Shown here: in pieces, positions 8,292 through 16,284 of the stretch
How the letters are laid out: every line of letters starts with the position of its first letter
How positions within the stretch are numbered: position 1 is the first letter of the stretch
Source: JAUQQI01 sp040289115
Lineage (GTDB): Bacteria > Chloroflexota > Dehalococcoidia > JAUQQI01
DNA: 64,000 nucleotides
Reading direction: 5' to 3'
Assembly: GCA_040289115.1 (NCBI GenBank)
Contig: PSKS01000003.1
Span: forward strand, 1 to 64,000
Notes under the pieces: generated by a model
Database searches by the model: none
Told to the model about the DNA's origin: nothing
What the model saw: the letters and a program-made list of their open reading frames with translations, nothing else
Translations under genes and position numbers: made by a program

Positions 8292-9701
8292 ATGGGGCGA
8301 CCGAAGACCCTATTTGAAAAGGTCTGGGAGCAGCACGTGGTCTATGAGGAGCCGGGGGGGCCGGCCCTGCTCTACATCGACCTCCACCTGGTACACGAGG
8401 TCACGTCCCCCCAGGCCTTCGAGGGCCTGCGGCTGGCCGGCCGGAGGGTTCGGCGACCCGACCTCACCTTCGCCACCGTCGACCACGCCATCCCCACGGT
8501 AAACCGCCAAATCATCACCGACCCCATCGCCCGGCAGCAGGTGGAGACGCTGGTCAAGAACTGCCGGGACTTCGGGATCACATTTTTCGGCATTGAAAGT
8601 CCACACCAGGGGATCGTCCACGTCATCGGGCCCGAACTGGGTCTTACCTTGCCGGGCAAGACCATCGTCTGCGGCGACAGCCACACTTCCACCCACGGGG
8701 CCTTTGGGGCCCTGGCCTTCGGCATCGGCACCTCCGAGGTGGAGCATGTCCTGGCCACCCAGTGCCTTTGGCAGCACCGGCCGAAAACGATGGAAATTCG
8801 GGTGACCGGCCGGTTGGGCCGGGGGGTGACGGCCAAAGACGTCATCCTGGGCATCATCGGCCGGATCGGAGTGGCCGGGGCCACCGGCCACGTCATTGAG
8901 TACACCGGCGAGGTGATCCGGTCCCTTTCAATGGAAGGCCGGATGACCGTATGCAACATGTCCATCGAGGCCGGGGCCCGGGCCGGGATGGTGGCCCCCG
9001 ACGAGAAGACCTTCGAGTACCTGCGGGGCCGACCCTTCGCCCCCAAGGGGGACGAATGGGACCGGGCGGTGGCCCACTGGCAGGAGCTGCGAACCGACCC
9101 CGGGGCCACCTACGACAAGGTAATCGTTATCGATGGCTCGACCATCGAGCCGTACGTCACCTGGGGGACGAACCCCGGCCAGGTGGTGCCAGTAACGGGC
9201 CGGATTCCCGACCCGAAGGACTTTGCCGACGAGGCCGAACGTAAGGCTGCCGAGCGGGCCCTGGAATACATGGGCCTGGAGCCGGGGATGCCTATCACCG
9301 AGGTCAAAATCGACCGAGTGTTTATCGGCTCATGCACCAACTCCCGGATTGAGGACCTGCGGCAGGCGGCCGAGATCGTCCGGGGCAAGAGGGTTCATCC
9401 CCGGGTCAGGGCGATGGTGGTGCCCGGGTCGACCCAGGTGCGGCTGCAGGCCGAGGCCGAGGGGCTTGACAAAATCTTTAAAGAGGCGGGCTTCGAGTGG
9501 CGGGAGGCCGGATGCTCCATGTGTCTGGGGATGAACCCGGACATCCTGAGCCCGGGGGAACGGTGCGCCTCGACTTCAAACCGCAACTTCGAGGGCCGCC
9601 AGGGTCGGGGCGGGCGGACCCACCTGGTTAGCCCGGCTATGGCGGCGGCTGCAGCCATCGCCGGCCACTTCGTTGACGTCCGCACCTGGGAGGTGAGCTG
9701 A
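8292..9701 (+). CDS. leuC: 3-isopropylmalate dehydratase, large subunit
   Basis: A 469-residue aconitase-family subunit that isomerises 2- to 3-isopropylmalate together with LeuD. The three 4Fe-4S ligands are visible in IGSCTNSR (about 350) and GCSMCLGMNPD (about 411-414). CGDSHTSTHGAFG and STSNRNFEGRQGRGG are standard active-site segments. The length and motif set match the long bacterial (E. coli-like) type rather than the shorter homoaconitase-like type. ATG start after GGAGGG. leuD begins two bases after its stop. Confidence 0.95.
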   Translation: MGRPKTLFEKVWEQHVVYEEPGGPALLYIDLHLVHEVTSPQAFEGLRLAGRRVRRPDLTFATVDHAIPTVNRQIITDPIARQQVETLVKNCRDFGITFFGIESPHQGIVHVIGPELGLTLPGKTIVCGDSHTSTHGAFGALAFGIGTSEVEHVLATQCLWQHRPKTMEIRVTGRLGRGVTAKDVILGIIGRIGVAGATGHVIEYTGEVIRSLSMEGRMTVCNMSIEAGARAGMVAPDEKTFEYLRGRPFAPKGDEWDRAVAHWQELRTDPGATYDKVIVIDGSTIEPYVTWGTNPGQVVPVTGRIPDPKDFADEAERKAAERALEYMGLEPGMPITEVKIDRVFIGSCTNSRIEDLRQAAEIVRGKRVHPRVRAMVVPGSTQVRLQAEAEGLDKIFKEAGFEWREAGCSMCLGMNPDILSPGERCASTSNRNFEGRQGRGGRTHLVSPAMAAAAAIAGHFVDVRTWEVS

Positions 9702-9703
9702 TA

Positions 9704-10318
9704 ATGGAGCCCTTCATCCGGGTAACGTCGCAAGTTGCCCCCCTGGACCGGGTCAACGTGGACACGGACCAGATTATTCCAAAGCAGTTTTTAAAACGGA
9801 TCGAGCGCACCGGCTACGGCCAGTTTCTATTTTATGACTGGCGGTTCCGGGAGGATGGCTCCCCCAACCCGGATTTCGAGCTTAACGACCCCAGGTATGC
9901 GGGGGCCAAGATTCTGGTGACCGGCCGCAACTTTGGCTGCGGCTCGTCCCGGGAGCATGCGCCCTGGGCCCTGATGGATTACGGGTTCCGGGCCATTATT
10001 GCCCCGAGCTTTGCCGATATCTTTTATAATAATTGCTTTAAAAACGGCCTGCTCCCGGTGGTCTTGCCGGAGGAGGCGGTTCGGGAGATGCTGGCCAAGG
10101 CCAAGGCCCGCTCCAGCTACACGGCCACGGTGGACCTGGAGCGGCTGGTGGTGGAAGATGAGGACGGCCGGAGCTGGCCCTTTGAGGTGGACGAGTTCCG
10201 ACGCTACTGTTTGCTTAACGGCCTGGATGATATCGCCTTGACCCTGCGCCACGAGGACAAGATCGCGGCCTACGAGGCTCGGCGCCTCCCCTGGGGCGGA
10301 CTTCCGGCCGGTTTTTGA
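9704..10318 (+). CDS. leuD: 3-isopropylmalate dehydratase, small subunit
   Basis: A 204-residue swivelling domain partner of LeuC. VNVDTDQIIPKQFLKRI near the start and GRNFGCGSSREHAPWAL at about 73-89 are the family signature. The length suits the long-type LeuC. It is the last gene of the T-box operon: a promoter for the following rpmH begins within its final codons, so transcription is probably re-initiated there. Confidence 0.95.
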   Translation: MEPFIRVTSQVAPLDRVNVDTDQIIPKQFLKRIERTGYGQFLFYDWRFREDGSPNPDFELNDPRYAGAKILVTGRNFGCGSSREHAPWALMDYGFRAIIAPSFADIFYNNCFKNGLLPVVLPEEAVREMLAKAKARSSYTATVDLERLVVEDEDGRSWPFEVDEFRRYCLLNGLDDIALTLRHEDKIAAYEARRLPWGGLPAGF

Positions 10319-10344
10319 CACTCCGGCCGGGGACTCGGTAGAAT
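10315..10344 (+). promoter_or_regulatory. Promoter of the rpmH-rnpA operon
   Basis: Perfect TTGACA (10315-10320), overlapping the leuD stop, 18 bases, then TAGAAT (10339-10344). This is the best sigma-A-type promoter in the window and fits a highly expressed ribosomal gene 33 bp downstream. Confidence 0.8.
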
Positions 10345-10376
10345 CTGGGTAGAGTCCGAGCCGAGGGTAGCCGACG

Positions 10377-10514
10377 TTGCCCAAGCGAACTTATCAGCCC
10401 AAGGTGCGACGGCGCAAGCGTGTCCACGGCTTTAGGGCCCGGATGAGCACCCGGGGCGGCCGTGAAGTACTCCACCGACGGCGCCTCAAGGGGCGGCACC
10501 GGCTCACCGTTTGA
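10377..10514 (+). CDS. rpmH: Ribosomal protein bL34
   Basis: A 45-residue basic protein with the full L34 signature: PKRTYQPKVRRRKRVHGF then RARMSTRGGREVLHRRR and LKGRHRLTV. It binds 23S rRNA in the large ribosomal subunit. The start is TTG at 10377 with GAGGG upstream; no ATG or GTG fits the family N-terminus. Its TGA is embedded in the TTG start of rnpA (TTGA overlap), the compact arrangement typical of this operon. No dnaA is present on the other side, so this is not the usual oriC neighbourhood. Confidence 0.93.
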   Translation: MPKRTYQPKVRRRKRVHGFRARMSTRGGREVLHRRRLKGRHRLTV

Positions 10515-10846
10515 ACCGGGAGCGCCGCCTAACCCGCCGGCGCGAATTCGATGTTGTTCTCCGGGAGGGGCAGGCTTGGTCGACACCCCTTTTTACCGTC
10601 CGGGCTTTGCCTAACGGCCGGGAGGCCACTCGATTTGGGTTTATCGTCAGCCGGCGGCTGGGGAAGGCGGTGGTCCGCAATCGGGTTAAGCGGCGCCTCC
10701 GGGAGATCTGCCGCCAGCTTACCTTTAGGCCCGGCTGGGACATTGTTATAATCGCGCGGGAACCCGCCAAAACGACCGACTTCTGGGAGCTAAAACTAGC
10801 CCTTGAGGAGATTTTCCGTCAAGCAGGTCTGCTCGCCGAGGGATAA
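10511..10846 (+). CDS. rnpA: Ribonuclease P protein component
   Basis: A 111-residue basic protein that binds RNase P RNA for 5' maturation of tRNA. The diagnostic RNRVKRRLREI motif is at about 56-66, preceded by RFGFIVSRRLGKAVV. TTG start overlaps the rpmH stop. It is followed directly by yidD, whose ATG comes right after the rnpA stop. Length and order are as expected for the rpmH-rnpA-yidD-yidC block. Confidence 0.93.
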   Translation: MNRERRLTRRREFDVVLREGQAWSTPLFTVRALPNGREATRFGFIVSRRLGKAVVRNRVKRRLREICRQLTFRPGWDIVIIAREPAKTTDFWELKLALEEIFRQAGLLAEG

Positions 10847-11059
10847 ATGTTAACCCGAGTGGCACTGGGACTTATTCGCCTTTACCAGCGGACCCTATCG
10901 CAGGTGACCCCGCCGACCTGCCGGTTTGTACCTTCCTGCTCGGAATACGGCTACGAGGCCATCGAAAAATACGGCGTGGTGCGGGGCGGCTGGCTCGCCG
11001 TAAGACGGCTGGTCCGGTGCAATCCGTTCAACCCCGGCGGCTACGACCCGGTCCCGTGA
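10847..11059 (+). CDS. yidD: Membrane protein insertion efficiency factor
   Basis: A 70-residue protein with the YidD/DUF37 pattern: IRLYQRTLSQVTPPTCRF then PSCSEYGYEAIEKYG and NPFNPGGYDPVP, including the conserved CRFxPSCSEY cysteines. The family is an amphipathic membrane-associated factor that assists YidC-dependent insertion. Its TGA overlaps the GTG of the following PQQ-repeat gene, so the three genes are translationally coupled. Confidence 0.92.
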   Translation: MLTRVALGLIRLYQRTLSQVTPPTCRFVPSCSEYGYEAIEKYGVVRGGWLAVRRLVRCNPFNPGGYDPVP

Positions 11060-12126
11060 GCCGGGCCGGCCTCATCCTGCTGGTGGGCCTGCTGGGGGCC
11101 GCGGCCTGCGCCCCGCCGGGCCCCCACGGCTGGGCGAACGTCGCCTTCGGGGTGGTAGGCGAGGGTACACCCCTCGTTTACCTGGTGGGGGCCGAGGCCA
11201 AGCTCTTCGCCCTGGACCCCGATACCGGGCAGGTGCGCTGGCAGTTTCCTTCCGAGGCCGACCGCAACCTGACGGCGGTTTACGGGCCCCCGGCCGTCGG
11301 CAATGGGCTGGTGGTGGTTGGAGCCTATGACCGCAAGGTTTACGCCCTGGACGGGGCGACGGGTTCGGCCCGTTGGGAGTTTGACACCGGGGCCCCGGTC
11401 ATTGCCGGGCCGGCAATGGCAGCCGGCCTCGTGGTTGTGGGGAATGGGGCCGGACGGGTGGTGGGCCTGGAAGCATCTTCGGGCCAGCTGCGGTGGGAGT
11501 TCCGCGCCGAAAAGCCGCTCTGGGCCCGCCCGGTAATCGCCGGGCCGACGGTCCTTATCGCCGGGATGGACCACTACCTGCGGGCCCTGGACCTCCAAAG
11601 CGGCCAACTTCGCTGGCAGTTCCGGGCCGACGGGGCCCTTCCTTGCACCCCGGCCGTAGACCAGGGGCTGGTGTTCTTTGGGGGCCTCGATTCCACCATT
11701 CGGGCGGTGGGGCTGGCCGACGGCGTGGAGCGGTGGCGGTTCGCCGTCGGCCACTGGGTCTGGAGCTCCCCGGTGGTGGCCGGCGGGACCGTGTACGTGG
11801 CCGGCCTTGACCGTAGGGTATACGCCCTGGATGCGGCCACCGGCCAGACCCGCTGGGTCTACACCGCGGCCCACCGGGTTAAAGCCGACCCGGTCGTGGC
11901 GGACGGTGTCTTGGTGATTGCCGACGAGGGGGGACAGGTGGTTGGCCTCCGCCCGTCCGACGGGCAGGTGCTCTGGGGGGGGCAGGAGCACAACCTGGGG
12001 GCGCCGGTGGTCGGTTCGATAGCAGCCGGCCGGGGCCGGGTTTTTGTTGCCACCCAAAACTATTGGGTATACTCTTTTGATAGTGTGACCGGCATCCCGA
12101 AATGGCGGATTCAAACCAGGAAATAA
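11056..12126 (+). CDS. PQQ-repeat beta-propeller lipoprotein (BamB-like fold)
   Basis: About 356 residues beginning with a short hydrophobic signal (LILLVGLLGAAACAPP) that ends in a plausible lipobox Cys. It then has at least six repeats of the form 'VYALDAATGQTRW ... PVVADGVLVIADEGG', the PQQ-like / outer-membrane-assembly (BamB-type) propeller repeat. It is predicted to be an extracytoplasmic lipoprotein acting as a binding or scaffold propeller; nothing shows an enzyme. The GTG at 11056 overlaps the yidD stop. Its position between yidD and yidC is unusual and suggests a role near the membrane insertase, but that is inference. Confidence 0.75.
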   Translation: MSRAGLILLVGLLGAAACAPPGPHGWANVAFGVVGEGTPLVYLVGAEAKLFALDPDTGQVRWQFPSEADRNLTAVYGPPAVGNGLVVVGAYDRKVYALDGATGSARWEFDTGAPVIAGPAMAAGLVVVGNGAGRVVGLEASSGQLRWEFRAEKPLWARPVIAGPTVLIAGMDHYLRALDLQSGQLRWQFRADGALPCTPAVDQGLVFFGGLDSTIRAVGLADGVERWRFAVGHWVWSSPVVAGGTVYVAGLDRRVYALDAATGQTRWVYTAAHRVKADPVVADGVLVIADEGGQVVGLRPSDGQVLWGGQEHNLGAPVVGSIAAGRGRVFVATQNYWVYSFDSVTGIPKWRIQTRK

Positions 12127-12132
12127 TCGGCA

Positions 12133-12903
12133 ATGCCTTCTATCGGTGACCTGTTTAACCTCATACTCTTCGACCCGATGGTCAATGCCCTGCTGCTCCT
12201 TTACGTGCTGTTGGGGCACAACTTCGGGGTGGCCATTGTTGCCTTCACCCTTATAGTTCGGGTACTGATGCTGCCCCTCACCCTCAGGCAGCTGCACGCT
12301 TCCCGCAAGCTGAGCGAACTTCAACCTAAGATCCAGGAGCTTCAGCGCAAATACCGGGACGACCGGGAAAAGATTTCCCGGGAAACCATGGCCCTCTACC
12401 GGGAGCACGGGGTGAGTCCCCTGGGCTGTCTGGTCCCAACCCTGATCCAGTTCCCCATTTGGATCGGCCTTTACCAGGCCATCGTCTTCGCTCTTTCCGA
12501 CCGGCCTGAAGGTCTGCTGGGTCTCTCGCAGCACATCTACCCCTGGCTCAGCACTGTGCACCAGGCGATCCCCATCAATAACCGGTTTCTGTGGCTGGAC
12601 CTGGCCCACCCCGACCCCATCTATATCCTGCCCGTGCTGGTTGGGGCCTCTACCTGGGTCCAGCAGAAGATGATGACGATGCCTTCGGCCGATCCCCAAC
12701 AGCAACAGATGAACCAGATGATGCTAATAACCATGCCCCTGATGTTTGCCTTTTTCACCATCCAGTTTCCCAGCGGCCTTGCCATCTACTGGTTGGTCTC
12801 CAACCTGATCAGCATCGTCATTCAGTACTTCGTAACGGGGTGGGGTAGTCTTTTGCCCGCAACTTCGACAAGACCCAAGCCGGCCACCAGCCGGCGCAAG
12901 TGA
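12133..12903 (+). CDS. yidC: Membrane protein insertase YidC/Oxa1/SpoIIIJ family
   Basis: A 256-residue protein lacking the large periplasmic domain of proteobacterial YidC, hence the Gram-positive/Oxa1 type. It has five likely membrane segments. The first carries the hydrophilic-groove Arg in FTLIVRVLMLPLT (about 37-49). A cytoplasmic coiled coil follows (LSELQPKIQELQRKYRDDREKISRE), then GCLVPTLIQFPIWIGLYQAI and a basic tail. No clear lipobox at the N-terminus, which is odd for Bacillota YidC. It is followed by jag, the standard partner. Confidence 0.93.
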   Translation: MPSIGDLFNLILFDPMVNALLLLYVLLGHNFGVAIVAFTLIVRVLMLPLTLRQLHASRKLSELQPKIQELQRKYRDDREKISRETMALYREHGVSPLGCLVPTLIQFPIWIGLYQAIVFALSDRPEGLLGLSQHIYPWLSTVHQAIPINNRFLWLDLAHPDPIYILPVLVGASTWVQQKMMTMPSADPQQQQMNQMMLITMPLMFAFFTIQFPSGLAIYWLVSNLISIVIQYFVTGWGSLLPATSTRPKPATSRRK

Positions 12904-12919
12904 CGAGGTGGAGGACGTA

Positions 12920-13678
12920 ATGGAATCGGAGACGGCCAAGGAGTTCGAATTTTCCGCCCGGAGTGTTGGCGAAGCCATTCGAAAGGCCGAACAGGCCCTG
13001 GGTCGGACCCGGGACGAACTGGATATCTTCGTGGTCACCGAAGGCCGCGCCGGCATCCTGGGCCTTGGGGGTGAGGATGCCCGGATCCGGGTCAGATTGC
13101 GCGGTGCCGCCGGTCCGGCCATCCCCAACGACTTTTCCGAGGCCGAGCGGCAGCTGGCCATTGCCGCCTGGGAGGTGGTGAGCAGTCTGCTGGCCGGCCT
13201 TGGGCTCGGGGGCACCGTGGAGGTGCGACGGCCGGCCGCCAACGAGGTCACCTTAGAGCCTGCCCCAATAACCCTTAATATCCAGGGGGACGAAGTTGGG
13301 GTCCTCATCGGCCGGCGGGGCACGACCCTGGCCAGCTTCCAGTTCCTGGTGAACCACCTCCTGGCCCGTCGGTTCCAGGAGCGGGCCGCGGTAAACATCG
13401 ACATCGAAGGTTACCGGGTCCGGCGGGTTCAGGCCCTTAAAGCACTGGCCCTGCGGGCGGCCCAGAAGGTGAGCCGGACCCGCCGGCCCCTGCCCCTGGA
13501 TGCGATGCCGGCGGCCGAGCGGCGGGTGATTCACCTAACCCTGGCCAACCACCCTGAGGTGACGACCCAGAGCACCGGGGCCGGCGAGGGCCGGCGGGTG
13601 GTGGTCATGCCCCGCCGGCCCCGGGGACGTCCCCGGGGCCCGGTCCGCCGTCCATTCCGGCCCCGCCCCCGGCCGTGA
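12920..13678 (+). CDS. jag: Jag/EloR-type RNA-binding protein (Jag_N, KH, R3H)
   Basis: About 252 residues. The Jag-N domain is at 5-55 (ARSVGEAIRKAEQALG ... FVVTEGRAGILGLGG). A linker and a KH domain with GVLIGRRGTTLASFQFLVNHL (about 130-150) follow. The R3H-like end has ALALRAAQKV, PMPAAERRVIHLTL-like spacing and TQSTGAGEGRRVVVMP. Family members bind RNA and influence envelope growth. ATG 12920 has GAGGTGGAGG upstream; a GTG 12 bases earlier would lie within that site. The Arg/Pro tail is low complexity. The stop overlaps the GTG of the next gene. Confidence 0.88.
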   Translation: MESETAKEFEFSARSVGEAIRKAEQALGRTRDELDIFVVTEGRAGILGLGGEDARIRVRLRGAAGPAIPNDFSEAERQLAIAAWEVVSSLLAGLGLGGTVEVRRPAANEVTLEPAPITLNIQGDEVGVLIGRRGTTLASFQFLVNHLLARRFQERAAVNIDIEGYRVRRVQALKALALRAAQKVSRTRRPLPLDAMPAAERRVIHLTLANHPEVTTQSTGAGEGRRVVVMPRRPRGRPRGPVRRPFRPRPRP

Positions 13679-14622
13679 CCGACTACCTGGTCGTCGGCCA
13701 CGTAACCCGGGATGTGACCGGCGGGCCGGGTCGTCCGGGGGGTACTGTCCTCTACGCCGGCCTGCTGGCCGCTCGCTGGGACCTTAAGGTAGGGATTCTG
13801 ACCTCGGCCGAGCTTACCTGGGTCGAGGGGGCAGTATTCGGCCAGATCCCGGGGCTGAGGGCGGAGCGGACCGGCATTTCCGGGGAGGTCTATCTTTATG
13901 AGTCCCGGACGGGCAACGTCCGCTGGGCGGTTCGGCCGGCGGCGAACACCACCACCTTTGAGAACATCTACACCCCAACGGGGCGCCGCCAGCGGCTCCT
14001 GGCCCGGGCCGAAAGCCTGAGCCCGGAGGACCTGCCGGTCGACTGGCGGCCGAAAATCCTGCACCTGGGCCCAGTGGCCGGCGAAGTTGCCCTGACGGCC
14101 GACTGGGCTCGAGTGGGGCCCCGGTTTTTTGGGTGTACCCCCCAGGGGTGGCTTCGGCGTTTTGGGCCTGCGGGCACGGTGGAGAACCGCTGGCGGCCGG
14201 AGGTGGGTAGGCTCTTGGAAATTGCGGATGGGGTGGTCCTTTCGGCCGAGGACCTGGGACCGGACCTGGGCCTTGCTGGGGGGCTGGGGCGGATGGCCCG
14301 GTGCCTGGCGGTTACCTGGGCCGAGGCCGGGGTCGACCTCTGGGCGGCCGGTCGGCATTACCGTGTCCCGGCCTTTGTCCGCCCGGCGGCGGATCCAACC
14401 GGGGCCGGGGATGTCTTTGCGGCTGCCTTCTTTATTCGGCTTGCCGCCGGTGATGAGCCCCTGCTGGCCGCCAGGATTGCGGCCATGGCTGCGGCCTTAA
14501 AGGTGGTTCGACCCGGCCTAGACGGGGTGCCTACCTGGGAATCCGTTGAGGCGGAACTTAGCCTGGACTTAAAATCTTGCCGGCAGGTTTCCCGGAAAGG
14601 AGACAGCGATGCCCGAAATTGA
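13675..14622 (+). CDS. PfkB-family carbohydrate/nucleoside kinase
   Basis: A 315-residue protein ending in the ribokinase-superfamily signature DPTGAGDVFAAAFFIRLA (about 240-257) with the catalytic Asp. The N-terminal GG motif (GRPGGTVLYAGLLAARW) is also present. The central lid is short and diverged, so the substrate cannot be named. GTG 13675 overlaps the jag stop, and its 3' end overlaps the start of the peroxiredoxin gene by 14 bases, so it is part of the same transcript. The last 15 residues read through the peroxiredoxin ribosome-binding site. Confidence 0.75.
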   Translation: MTDYLVVGHVTRDVTGGPGRPGGTVLYAGLLAARWDLKVGILTSAELTWVEGAVFGQIPGLRAERTGISGEVYLYESRTGNVRWAVRPAANTTTFENIYTPTGRRQRLLARAESLSPEDLPVDWRPKILHLGPVAGEVALTADWARVGPRFFGCTPQGWLRRFGPAGTVENRWRPEVGRLLEIADGVVLSAEDLGPDLGLAGGLGRMARCLAVTWAEAGVDLWAAGRHYRVPAFVRPAADPTGAGDVFAAAFFIRLAAGDEPLLAARIAAMAAALKVVRPGLDGVPTWESVEAELSLDLKSCRQVSRKGDSDARN

Positions 14623-15073
14623 AGTTGGAATGCCCGCGCCCCAATTTTCGTTGCCGGTCTCCCGGGATGCCCGGGTCTCCCTGTCGGATTACCTGGGCCG
14701 AAAGCTGGTGGTGCTCTGTTTTTACGTGGCCGACTTTACCCCCGGCTGAACCAACGAGCTGCGGACCTTGCAGCGGGCCATCGACCGCTTCGAGGCCGCC
14801 AACGCCCAGGTGCTGGGCGTCTCCTGCGACACGGTCTTCAGCCACCAGGCCTTTGCCGAGAGGCTAGGGGGCATCGACTTCCCCCTCCTTTCGGACTTCT
14901 GGCCCCACGGGGCCGCGGCCCAGGCCTACGGGGTTTTCAACGCCGAGCGGGGTTTCGCCATTCGCAGCGTCTTTATCATCGATACCCAGGGGATAATCCG
15001 CTGGAAGAAGACCTACCCGCCCGGCACCCTTCCTGAGGCCGACGAGATTCTCGAGGCCCTGGCCAAGCTCTAG
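14609..15073 (+). CDS. Selenocysteine-containing peroxiredoxin (in-frame UGA at the peroxidatic site)
   Basis: Reading through one TGA (14747-14749) gives a 154-residue AhpC/TSA-Bcp-type peroxiredoxin. ATG 14609 follows GGAAAGGAG. The N-terminal part reads VGMPAPQFSLPVSRD, LVVLCFYVADFTPG, then UGA, then TNELRTLQ. The family motif is T-x-G-C-T-x-E, so the UGA sits exactly where the peroxidatic Cys belongs (residue 47). The C-terminal part (VLGVSCDTVFSHQAF, FPLLSDFWPHGAAAQAYGV, RSVFIIDTQGIIRW) is intact and in the same frame. It would reduce peroxides with a selenolate. No Sec machinery gene is in the window. A nonsense mutation is the alternative. Confidence 0.82.
14758..14789 (+). promoter_or_regulatory. 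Candidate bacterial SECIS hairpin(s)
   Basis: Two overlapping hairpins follow the UGA. One has stem GCTGC/GCAGC (14758-14762 with 14770-14774) and loop GGACCTT starting 13 bases after the UGA. The other has stem AGCGG/CCGCT (14772-14776 with 14785-14789) and loop GCCATCGA starting 27 bases after it. The second fits the usual bacterial SECIS spacing and has a G at the start of the loop. Neither is proof of SelB binding. Confidence 0.5.
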
Positions 15074-16284
15074 GCGGGTGAAACGGGGCGGCGGAGCCGG
15101 AGCAGCTCCACCACCCGGTCCAGGACCCGGTGGGCGACCTCGTACTTGGGCAGAAGGGGAAGCTCTTCGGCCCGACCGTCGGGGTAGACGAAGGTGACCC
15201 GGTTGGTGTCCACCTCGAAGCCGGCGTCCGGGGCGGTGATGTCGTTGGCCACCACCAGGTCCAGGCCCTTCTCAACCAGCTTCTGGCGAGCATTGGCGAT
15301 AAGGTCGCGAGACTCGGCCGCGAACCCGACCCGGATGAAATCCCCTCGGACTTCGCCGAGGATGTCCGGATTTCGGACCAGCCGAAGGGTCAGTTCGGGC
15401 TGGTCGGCCTTTTTGATCTTATCGGTCGCGGCCGCCTCGGGCCGGTAGTCGGCCACGGCGGCGGCCGCGACCAGGGCGTCGCAGCGGCGGACGGCGGCCT
15501 TAACCGCCTCGTACATTTCGCAGGCAGTCCGAACCCGCCGAACCTCGACGCCATAGGGGTCCCGCAGGGTGGTTGGGCCGGTGATCAGGATGACGGTGGC
15601 GCCCCGGTCACGGGCCGCCTCGGCGATGGCAAAGCCCATCTTGCCCGAGGAGCGGTTGGTTATGACCCGGACCGGGTCGATGGGCTCCTGGGTTGGGCCG
15701 GCGGTCACCACAATCCTTCGGCCGGCGAGGTCGCCCCTGAGACCCAGGGCCCACCGCAGGCCCCCAATGATGTCCTCGAGGTCGGCCAGCCGCCCGGGCC
15801 CGAAGGCGCCCGAGGCCAGGCGGCCACTGGCCGGGCCCACCACCAGCCACCCCCGCAGCCGGAGGGTCGTCAGGTGTTGCTGCGTGGCCGGGTGTTCGTA
15901 CATGGCCGTCTCCATGGCCGGGGCAATCACCACCGGGGCCCGGGTGGCCAGGAGGGTGGCCGAAAGGAGGTCATCAGCCAGGCCCAGGGCGAACTTGGCG
16001 ATGGCGTGGGCCGTCGCCGGGGCCACCACCACCCCGTCCACTTCCCGGGCCAGGGTAACGTGTTCCAAGGCTTCGGGCTGGTTCGGGTCGAACATGCAGG
16101 TCAGAACGTCCCGGTGGGTTATGGCCCGGAAGGCCAGGGGTGTTACAAACTCCAGGGCCCCCCTGGTCAGGACCACATCCACCAAGGCTCCGGCCTTTAC
16201 CAGGTCGCTGGCCAGCTGGACCGCCTTGTAGGCGGCGACGCTGCCGGTTACACCCAACAGGAAGCGCTTTCCCCCTAGCATCAT
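15070..16284 (-). CDS. coaBC: Bifunctional phosphopantothenoylcysteine decarboxylase / phosphopantothenate-cysteine ligase
   Basis: A 404-residue fusion (Dfp) catalysing two steps of coenzyme A synthesis. The CoaC half has the FMN-binding GVTGSVAAYKAVQL start, PATAHAIAKFALGLADDLLS and PAMETAMYEHPATQ (the conserved PAMN region here is PAME). The CoaB half starts near 185 with RRIVVTAGPTQEPIDPVRVITNRSSGKMG. It continues to the AAAVADYRP region and the ligase K-x-K-K segment (TDKIKKADQPEL). ATG overlaps the coaX stop. It is convergent with the peroxiredoxin gene, with stops overlapping and no terminator visible. Confidence 0.93.
   Translation of the reverse strand: MMLGGKRFLLGVTGSVAAYKAVQLASDLVKAGALVDVVLTRGALEFVTPLAFRAITHRDVLTCMFDPNQPEALEHVTLAREVDGVVVAPATAHAIAKFALGLADDLLSATLLATRAPVVIAPAMETAMYEHPATQQHLTTLRLRGWLVVGPASGRLASGAFGPGRLADLEDIIGGLRWALGLRGDLAGRRIVVTAGPTQEPIDPVRVITNRSSGKMGFAIAEAARDRGATVILITGPTTLRDPYGVEVRRVRTACEMYEAVKAAVRRCDALVAAAAVADYRPEAAATDKIKKADQPELTLRLVRNPDILGEVRGDFIRVGFAAESRDLIANARQKLVEKGLDLVVANDITAPDAGFEVDTNRVTFVYPDGRAEELPLLPKYEVAHRVLDRVVELLRLRRPVSPA

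Noticed and set aside
10315..10514. Chromosomal replication origin next to rpmH
   Set aside because: No dnaA, no dnaN and no cluster of DnaA boxes; the upstream neighbour is leuD.
11041..12705. Minus-strand ORF of 554 codons
   Set aside because: Antisense to the PQQ-propeller gene and yidC; low-complexity composition and no domain.
14747..14749. UGA as an inactivating nonsense mutation in the peroxiredoxin gene
   Set aside because: Not excluded, but less likely. It lies precisely at the redox residue, there is no other damage in the gene, and SECIS-like hairpins follow.
14768..15073. Stand-alone 101-residue peroxiredoxin fragment starting at TTG
   Set aside because: It starts seven codons after the UGA, lacks the active site and has no ribosome site. 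The read-through product explains both halves.
15130..16278. Plus-strand ORF of 382 codons
   Set aside because: Antisense to coaBC, which has clear catalytic motifs.
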